DNA of 48,441 bases, taken from NCBI GenBank assembly GCA_027030405.1, contig JALVEZ010000007.1, forward strand, positions 1 to 48,441, given 5' to 3'. The position numbers and the translations under genes were made by a program. The notes beneath the pieces were generated by a model. That model was not told the origin of the DNA, did not search any database, and saw nothing but the letters and a program-made list of their open reading frames with translations. The stretch comes from Hydrogenothermaceae bacterium (GTDB taxonomy: Bacteria; Aquificota; Aquificia; Aquificales; Hydrogenothermaceae). How positions within the stretch are numbered: the stretch's first letter is position 1; each line of letters starts with the position of its first letter. This document shows positions 42,085 through 48,441 of the stretch, one piece after another.

Positions 42085-42537
42085 ATGAAAAAATTAAATC
42101 TTATAATCAAAGAAATAGAGAAGCATATTGAAACTTTAAATTATGAAGTACAAAAGTTAAAAAATTTAAAGTTTACGGAAGAAAGTTTAGAAGATTACGA
42201 AACAATTATTATATTAGACGCTTTCATTTTTAGATTTATAAAGTTGCAAAGTGCTATTGGAGAAAAATTATTTCCAATATTTTTTGAAATTTTAACAGGT
42301 AAAAGTCATACAGAAGTTACTTTTATAGACATATTAAATACTCTTGAAAAATATGATTTTTTAGAAAATACTGATGAATGGAATAAATTAAGAAAGTTAA
42401 GAAATGAATTTGTTCATATCTATCCATGGGAAACAGAGTTGAAATTAGAAGCTGTTAAAAAAGCATTAGAAGAATTTAACTATCTTAAAAATATTTTTTA
42501 TAAAATAAAAAACTATTTAGATGCGAAACATATATGA
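42085..42537 (+). CDS. hepT: HepT-like HEPN-domain toxin (ribonuclease)
   Basis: This 150-aa all-helical protein has the catalytic RX4HXY motif, here RNEFVHIY near residues 109-116, that marks HepT-type HEPN toxins. The Tyr is the one modified by the MntA partner in studied systems. HEPN toxins cut RNA and are neutralised when MntA adds AMP to the Tyr. The paired MntA gene overlaps its 3' end by 17 bp. The low-GC codon use and cluster of toxin modules suggest an accessory segment. No clear SD is seen before the ATG. Confidence 0.85.
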   Translation: MKKLNLIIKEIEKHIETLNYEVQKLKNLKFTEESLEDYETIIILDAFIFRFIKLQSAIGEKLFPIFFEILTGKSHTEVTFIDILNTLEKYDFLENTDEWNKLRKLRNEFVHIYPWETELKLEAVKKALEEFNYLKNIFYKIKNYLDAKHI

Positions 42538-42838
42538 AAAAGTCAGGCTTTCTGAATATGTGATTAATGAAATTATAAACCTTACCCAAAAATATTTTGG
42601 AGACGACTCTCATATTTGGATTTTTGGTTCAAGAGCAGATTTAACAAAAAAAGGCGGAGATATAGATATTTATATTGAGACACCTGAATATAAAGGTATT
42701 CTTGATAAAAAATTAAATTTTTTAGTAGAACTTGATAAAAAAATAGGTGAACAAAAAGTAGATTTAGTAGTAAAGCCTTTAAATAGTAATGATTTTATTT
42801 CACAAGAAGCAAAATCTAAAGGGGTTAAAATTTATTAA
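42521..42838 (+). CDS. mntA: MntA-like nucleotidyltransferase antitoxin
   Basis: This 105-aa minimal nucleotidyltransferase has FGSRADLTKKGGDIDIYIE (GS motif plus DxD) and the third Asp in KVDLVVKP. The family transfers AMP from ATP to the Tyr of HepT, which turns the toxin off. It overlaps hepT by 17 bp and has no SD of its own, so it depends on coupling. An orphan relative without partner occurs at 23083. Confidence 0.87.
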   Translation: MRNIYEKVRLSEYVINEIINLTQKYFGDDSHIWIFGSRADLTKKGGDIDIYIETPEYKGILDKKLNFLVELDKKIGEQKVDLVVKPLNSNDFISQEAKSKGVKIY

Positions 42839-42965
42839 ATGACTTTAGTTTTTCTTTCCTAAATAATAAATTTTGAAAAAGTTTTTCAAAAACCTGAAAA
42901 ATTCTTTGAAATTTTGCTGAAAAATCGTATTATAACTTATAACATTATTGTTTAAAGGGAAAATT

Positions 42966-44309
42966 ATGGAAAAACAAATTGATCAACTTTTAAATGATAT
43001 AAATATGCAACTTCCAAAGCTTAAAAAAGAGTTTCAAAGTTATATAGACCTTAACTCCTTGATTACAGATGTTGATAAGATAGAAGAAAAGTATGACGAT
43101 TTACTTTTAAACTACGGCACAGCCAAGATGAAAGAAGTTGTGGGGTTACTCTCTGCAATCTTTTATAACCTTGAAATGAAGGGCTTTGATGCTTTACATC
43201 CTCTTTTTGCTATGTGCGAAAAAAATGGTCAGTGGGATGTAGAAGTTTTTTATTGTAAACAGATTTTGGAAAGATATACAGATGATTCTGAAGAAACTGT
43301 GATCATCAGACTGAAAACATACAAAAAAATATTTGACACGCTTGTAAATAATGAAGATAAAATAAATCAGCTTAATTATTTGATCAAATATTTAGAGTAT
43401 TTTTCTCAAAAATATTATTTAATCTTAAATCCAAAACATAAAAAAGATTTAAATCTTATTATTTCAGATATTTATACATCTTTATTCACTATCAATGTTA
43501 CGGTTTTAAACGATGAAAAATCAGCACTCTTTTATCTGATAAAAGCCTACAATTTAAGAAAAGAACTTGTTGAAAAAGGTTTAATTTCTTGGGAAACATC
43601 AAATCTTATTTTTATTTTAATAAACATAGTAGGACTTTATACAAAACTTGTTAATGATGACGAAGAAGATTTATCTGAATTTGATATTTCTCCTATTATA
43701 GAAGAAGATGTTATTACTCAGTTCAAATTTTTGAGAACAGGACTGGAAAATTCTGTGGAATTCAACAAGTATTTTAGATCTTCAAATTTAAAGAACTATC
43801 TTCATCAACTGTTAACTAATATTTATATTTTAGGATATTCAGAAATCCAGAAAAAGGCATTAAAACTACTACCTGTTCTTAATACTCTTGAATATACGCT
43901 TCTTATAGATTTTGATTCTCTTTCAAAAAATATTCATAACTATTCTTTTGAAGAAGCTGAGAAACGTTTAAACGAATTAAAAAATACATTTGATAGACTA
44001 TCTAATAACCTGACAAAACATAAGAAAGAAATGATTTTTTATGCATATTATAGTGCGGTTATAAATGTGTATTCATCTTTTGGAAAAATAGAAAAATTAG
44101 AAGAATTAAAAACAGATCTTGAAAATAAAAGCGATAAATTTGAAAATCAATTTTCTATAAAAATTCCTCTTTTAAAAGTTTATAAAGAGTTAGGCGAAAT
44201 TGATAAGGTAGCCGAACTTGCACGAGAACTTAAGCAAAAGGCAATTTTCTCAGGTAGAAAAAGTATAGAAAAAATAATTGATTCTATTGTTGAAGATATA
44301 GAGTTGTAA
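42966..44309 (+). CDS. Unknown helical protein, about 448 aa
   Basis: The open frame begins at 42948, but ATG 42966 has AAAGGG at the right spacing, so that start is used. The product is acidic and almost entirely helical, with repeated helix-turn-helix-like pairs (for example around 60-120, 300-350, 370-440) suggestive of TPR/HEAT-type solenoids. No enzyme motif, signal peptide or membrane helix is recognised. It lies between two toxin-antitoxin pairs, with AT-rich gaps on both sides, and may be cargo of the accessory segment. The start region contains a TTTTTCAAAAA-type repeat (around 42876-42890). Confidence 0.6.
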   Translation: MEKQIDQLLNDINMQLPKLKKEFQSYIDLNSLITDVDKIEEKYDDLLLNYGTAKMKEVVGLLSAIFYNLEMKGFDALHPLFAMCEKNGQWDVEVFYCKQILERYTDDSEETVIIRLKTYKKIFDTLVNNEDKINQLNYLIKYLEYFSQKYYLILNPKHKKDLNLIISDIYTSLFTINVTVLNDEKSALFYLIKAYNLRKELVEKGLISWETSNLIFILINIVGLYTKLVNDDEEDLSEFDISPIIEEDVITQFKFLRTGLENSVEFNKYFRSSNLKNYLHQLLTNIYILGYSEIQKKALKLLPVLNTLEYTLLIDFDSLSKNIHNYSFEEAEKRLNELKNTFDRLSNNLTKHKKEMIFYAYYSAVINVYSSFGKIEKLEELKTDLENKSDKFENQFSIKIPLLKVYKELGEIDKVAELARELKQKAIFSGRKSIEKIIDSIVEDIEL

Positions 44310-44318
44310 CTTTATAAT

Positions 44319-44344
44319 GCTTCAACTTTTTAATGTTGTAAAGC
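44319..44344 (+). terminator. Possible imperfect hairpin terminator
   Basis: GCTT-CAAC and GTTG-(TA)-AAGC pair with a small bulge and an 8-nt loop, followed at a distance by a T run (44352-44357). Weak. Confidence 0.35.
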
Positions 44345-44422
44345 TGAAATTGTTTTTTGATAAACAAGTAATCACAATCTTCTGTTATTTAGAAAGATAC
44401 CATAATACTTTTACTCTGTGAC

Positions 44423-44450
44423 TTGATATAGAATAAAATATACTTATAAT
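44423..44450 (+). promoter_or_regulatory. Promoter of the RHH/RelE pair
   Basis: TTGATA (44423-44428), 16-bp spacer, perfect TATAAT (44445-44450), followed by AAGGAG and ATG 44489. Confidence 0.7.
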
Positions 44451-44488
44451 AAAATACACATAATTTTACACAAAAAGGAGTATGGACG

Positions 44489-44719
44489 ATGGCACATGTA
44501 AGATTGAATATATCTTTGGAAGAAGATTTGGCAAAAGAACTTGATGAAATAGCAAAAGAGCTTGGAGAAAAGAAAAGCCATATAATTAGAGATGCACTTA
44601 TGTATTATTTTGATTATTTGGATGTGAAATTAGCAGAAAAAAGACTAAAAGAAATAGAAGAAGGAAAAACTGAATTAATACCTGCCGAAGAAGTTTTCAA
44701 AAAGCTTGATTTGGAGTAA
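44489..44719 (+). CDS. Ribbon-helix-helix antitoxin (RelB/CopG-like)
   Basis: This 76-aa protein starts with the RHH strand VRLNISLEED, then two helices KELDEIAKEL and KSHIIRDALMYYFDYL, and a C-terminal acidic tail that would wrap the toxin. It should bind DNA as a dimer and repress its own promoter. AAGGAG precedes the ATG and 3 bp separate it from the toxin gene. Confidence 0.85.
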   Translation: MAHVRLNISLEEDLAKELDEIAKELGEKKSHIIRDALMYYFDYLDVKLAEKRLKEIEEGKTELIPAEEVFKKLDLE

Positions 44720-44722
44720 AAA

Positions 44723-44983
44723 GTGTATAAACTCTATTTTGAAAAAGAGGCAGAAAAAGAATTTTCTAGGCTTCCAAAACATATACAAAAAATTATAAAA
44801 GATAAATTATATATACTTTCACAAAATCCTAAACTTCTAAAAAACAATATTAAAACTTTAAAAGGAAAATATAAAGGGTTAAAAAGATTAAGAGTTGGAA
44901 AATTCAGGATAATCTTTAAAGAAAAAGAAAAAGAACTGATAATTTTAATGATCAGAATAGCTCATAGGGGAGAGGTTTATTAA
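44723..44983 (+). CDS. RelE/ParE-family toxin
   Basis: This 86-aa basic protein has the RelE/ParE fold: YKLYFEKEAEKEFSRLP at the N-terminus, a KGLKRLRVGKFRIIFKE strand pair and an IRIAHRGEVY end. RelE-type members cleave ribosome-bound mRNA; ParE-type members target gyrase. The RIAHRGEVY ending favours the RelE-like branch of Aquificota and archaea. The GTG start (44723) is 7 nt after GGAG. It is encoded after the RHH antitoxin. Confidence 0.87.
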   Translation: MYKLYFEKEAEKEFSRLPKHIQKIIKDKLYILSQNPKLLKNNIKTLKGKYKGLKRLRVGKFRIIFKEKEKELIILMIRIAHRGEVY

Positions 44984-44995
44984 AAGAAATCTAAA

Positions 44996-45024
44996 TTGAC
45001 AACTATCGCCAAATAACTTAAATT
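44996..45024 (+). promoter_or_regulatory. Promoter of the third toxin-antitoxin-like pair
   Basis: TTGACA (44996-45001), 17-bp spacer, TAAATT (45019-45024), followed by GGAGG and a GTG start at 45046. Confidence 0.55.
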
Positions 45025-45045
45025 AAATCAACGGAGGTTTTAATT

Positions 45046-45408
45046 GTGAGTCCATTAGCTAATGATATTTCTTTAGAAGTAGAGAAACTATTAAAAGAAA
45101 CCAAAAAAATTATATACGAACTTTACAATTTATATAAAAAATACAAAGATGAAGACTTAATTGAAGTAAAACTTATAGAAATGTTTAATAAATCTCCTAA
45201 AATAAAACAAACTTTAAAAACTCTGATGATAGAAGCATTGAAAGAAACTGATATTCCAGAAAAAGATAAAATCATCTTGAAAGAAATCGTAGAAGAAGCC
45301 TACCTTACTGCCAATATTCAAAAGAATTTAACAACAAACACTAAACTCGGAAACTTATTAGAGAGCGTAATAGATAAATGCAGTTCTACGAATGCAAAAA
45401 ATTTATAA
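45046..45408 (+). CDS. Unrecognised helical protein, putative antitoxin
   Basis: A GTG start preceded by ACGGAGG opens a 120-aa, mostly helical protein with no ribbon-helix-helix, HTH or AbrB strand I can see. Its 3' end overlaps the RelE-like gene by 31 bp, the organisation of a toxin-antitoxin operon, so I infer it neutralises that toxin. It has its own promoter. The family is unfamiliar to me; it could also be an unrelated regulator. Confidence 0.6.
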   Translation: MSPLANDISLEVEKLLKETKKIIYELYNLYKKYKDEDLIEVKLIEMFNKSPKIKQTLKTLMIEALKETDIPEKDKIILKEIVEEAYLTANIQKNLTTNTKLGNLLESVIDKCSSTNAKNL

Positions 45409-45719
45409 CGGATTTGAAAAATCTACAGAAAAAGTGTAAAGGCAAAGATTTAAATAAAGCCATCAAAGAAGAAATCAAAACATTAATAAAAACAAGAAAA
45501 ATAGAAGAAATTAAACCTGTGCTTTATAGATATAAAGATTTAGTAATGTTTAAAACAAGAATTGAAGGATGTCAAAAAGGAAAAAGAGGAGGATATAGAT
45601 TAATATGGGCATTTTCTAAAAAGAAAAATATTGTTTTATTTATCAGAATTTACTCTAAATCAGAAATGTCAAATATATCAAACAAACAGTTAGAAGATGA
45701 CTTAATTGACTGTTTATAA
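45378..45719 (+). CDS. RelE/HigB-like toxin
   Basis: The C-terminal half of this 113-aa basic protein reads KRGGYRLIWAF, then NIVLFIRIYSKSEMSNIS, the pattern of RelE-superfamily toxins with a core sheet and the YSKSE(x)(x)(D/N)IS motif. The first half is Lys-rich helices. It should be an mRNA interferase. The start lies inside the preceding gene (31-bp overlap) with no strong SD, so translation is probably coupled. No conventional antitoxin sits beside it. Confidence 0.75.
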   Translation: MQFYECKKFITDLKNLQKKCKGKDLNKAIKEEIKTLIKTRKIEEIKPVLYRYKDLVMFKTRIEGCQKGKRGGYRLIWAFSKKKNIVLFIRIYSKSEMSNISNKQLEDDLIDCL

Positions 45720-45857
45720 GATTGAACCTATTTTTTCTGGTTTTTAAAAGAATGTGCTTTTGGACAAAAAATTAAAATTATGAAACATATAAAATTAACC
45801 GAAACGTGATAAAATATTGTATTATCAGTATTTTAAAGCAAGTGGAGGAATAAATAG

Positions 45858-46946
45858 TTGGAATTAGTCATTGATAAAAATGAATTTCAAAACATCATAA
45901 AAAAAGCCATTTCTGCGACAGAAAAAAAATCAGCACTTCCGATTCTTTCAAACTTTTTACTTGAAGCTAAAGATGATAAACTCACAATCCAGGGAACAGA
46001 CCTTGAAGTTCATGTTTCAATATCAGTATTTGCAAAAATAGAACAGGAAGGACAAGCCTGTGTAAATGCAAAAAGACTTTCTGATATTGCAAGGGTTTTA
46101 CCGAGTAATGAAGTTCACATAAAATTGGAAGATTCAACGTTGAAAATAAAATCTGGTAAAACAAAATACAGTCTTCCTGTGGCACCTTCTGAAGATTTTC
46201 CTACAATGTATCCATTCCCAGAAGAAAATGCTTTTATCATATCTGGAGATCATTTACAAAAAGCAATATCAAAAACCAGCTATGCAGCATCAAAAGAAGA
46301 GGGAAGATATGCACTTCAAGGGGTATTATTTAGATCTACAAATGATGAAATTGATGTTGTTGCCACAGATGGACATAGACTTGCTTTATACACGATAGAT
46401 AAAAGAGGATCAGGCGATGTTAATATGCTCATTCCTCAAAAAGCATTAAATGAACTTAAAAAACTTTTATCTGGAATAGAAGATGTAGAAGTTGCTTCCA
46501 CAGAGCAGTATGCATTTTTTAGAACGAAAGAATGGATCCTTATGTCCAGACTTTTAGAAGGTGCTTTTCCAGATTACACGCAGGTTATACCTAAAGAGTT
46601 TTCAATCGAAATAAAATTAGATAAAAAAGAGTTTTTAGATGCAGTAAAAAGGGTTTCTGCAGTGGTAGAAGGAGATATAAAACCTCTTAAAATAACTTTA
46701 ACAACAGGAAAAATGGAGTTAAGAGCATTTTCTTCAGAATCAGGTGAAGCAACTGACGAACTTCCTGTTGAATATGAAGGTGAAGAATTTGCAATAAGCT
46801 TTAATGCTAAATATATTATAGAGGCAGTTGAAGTAATAGATGGTGATGAAGTGTTGCTCAGATTTACAAATCCAAATGCTCAAACTCTTATATTACCTGC
46901 TAATGAAGAAAAATATAAAGCAATTATAATGCCTATGGATATTTAA
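45858..46946 (+). CDS. dnaN: DNA polymerase III beta subunit (sliding clamp)
   Basis: This 362-aa clamp has the three-domain beta fold: KKAISATEKKSALPILSNFL near residue 11, ATDGHRLALY near 170, and the C-terminal peptide LILPANEEKYKAIIMPMDI (MPM motif). It tethers polymerase to DNA. TTG 45858 lies about 9 nt after GGAGG. gyrB follows after 27 bp. The usual dnaA and recF neighbours are missing here, and oriC lies about 34 kb to the left. Confidence 0.96.
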   Translation: MELVIDKNEFQNIIKKAISATEKKSALPILSNFLLEAKDDKLTIQGTDLEVHVSISVFAKIEQEGQACVNAKRLSDIARVLPSNEVHIKLEDSTLKIKSGKTKYSLPVAPSEDFPTMYPFPEENAFIISGDHLQKAISKTSYAASKEEGRYALQGVLFRSTNDEIDVVATDGHRLALYTIDKRGSGDVNMLIPQKALNELKKLLSGIEDVEVASTEQYAFFRTKEWILMSRLLEGAFPDYTQVIPKEFSIEIKLDKKEFLDAVKRVSAVVEGDIKPLKITLTTGKMELRAFSSESGEATDELPVEYEGEEFAISFNAKYIIEAVEVIDGDEVLLRFTNPNAQTLILPANEEKYKAIIMPMDI

Positions 46947-46967
46947 AAAATTAAATAAAGGAGTTGA

Positions 46968-48441
<1,474 letters not shown>

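Overview
The window looks like a chromosomal segment of a thermophilic Aquificota bacterium, most likely family Hydrogenothermaceae (Sulfurihydrogenibium-like). This placement is an inference. It rests on very AT-rich DNA, Lys/Glu/Ile-rich proteins, a two-domain protein disulfide oxidoreductase, a DsrE-type sulfur-carrier-like protein, compact overlapping genes and frequent TTG/GTG starts with strong Shine-Dalgarno (SD) sequences. I see no rRNA, tRNA, insertion sequence, prophage or CRISPR array.

Layout. 1-4.9 kb: the 3' end of a glutamate-synthase small-subunit-like gene, a degenerate receiver-domain protein, a 65-aa protein, an MrfA/DUF1998-type DNA-repair helicase and pyrB. 5-6.7 kb: rpsU-yqeY-cvpA-like and a small membrane protein. 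6.7-10.3 kb (minus): DsrE-like protein, rseP, dxr and a protein disulfide oxidoreductase. 10.3-12.1 kb: parA with a small ribbon-helix-helix-like partner beside a 726-bp gene-free region. That region holds 13 perfect DnaA boxes (TTATCCACA), a run of eight DnaA-trios and a T-rich unwinding tract, so I call it the chromosomal replication origin (oriC). 12.1-13.1 kb: a GGDEF diguanylate cyclase. 13.1-22.9 kb (minus): a packed series running gatC, recA, pilT-like, recX, ribF, a TPR protein, exbB, exbD, rimM, phoH, ybeY. 22.9-29 kb: a candidate C-rich small RNA, an orphan MNT nucleotidyltransferase without a normal start codon, topA, rdgB and a large secreted seven-repeat beta-propeller protein. 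29-34.2 kb: rhodanese, a small unknown protein, lon, hsp20, mutL. 34.4-38.6 kb: two FadL-like outer-membrane proteins flanking a secreted SCP2-like protein, then a LysR regulator. 38.6-41.9 kb: tlyA, aroC, an unknown membrane protein. 42-45.7 kb: an accessory cluster with HepT/MntA, RHH/RelE and a third toxin-antitoxin-like pair whose first protein I do not recognise, plus an unknown 448-aa protein. 45.9 kb to the end: dnaN and the 5' part of gyrB.

How it fits together. Replication and partition functions (oriC, parA, dnaN, gyrB) lie within about 37 kb, but dnaN-gyrB is roughly 34 kb from the origin and dnaA is not in the window. The long minus-strand series mixes recombination (recA/recX), surface motility (pilT-like), an ExbBD proton-driven motor with a large TPR partner, flavin synthesis and RNA maturation. 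lon and hsp20 form a protein quality-control unit. The FadL/SCP2/FadL block suggests uptake or export of a hydrophobic compound.

Most notable: the oriC with a complete DnaA-box/DnaA-trio unwinding element, a roughly 55-nt candidate small RNA carrying three anti-Shine-Dalgarno CCTCC motifs, a helicase promoter that appears to give a leaderless mRNA with its start codon in a hairpin loop, probable ATT start codons, and a toxin-antitoxin pair with an unfamiliar first protein. Promoters, terminators and starts were found by eye; no structure prediction, homology search or composition statistics were run.
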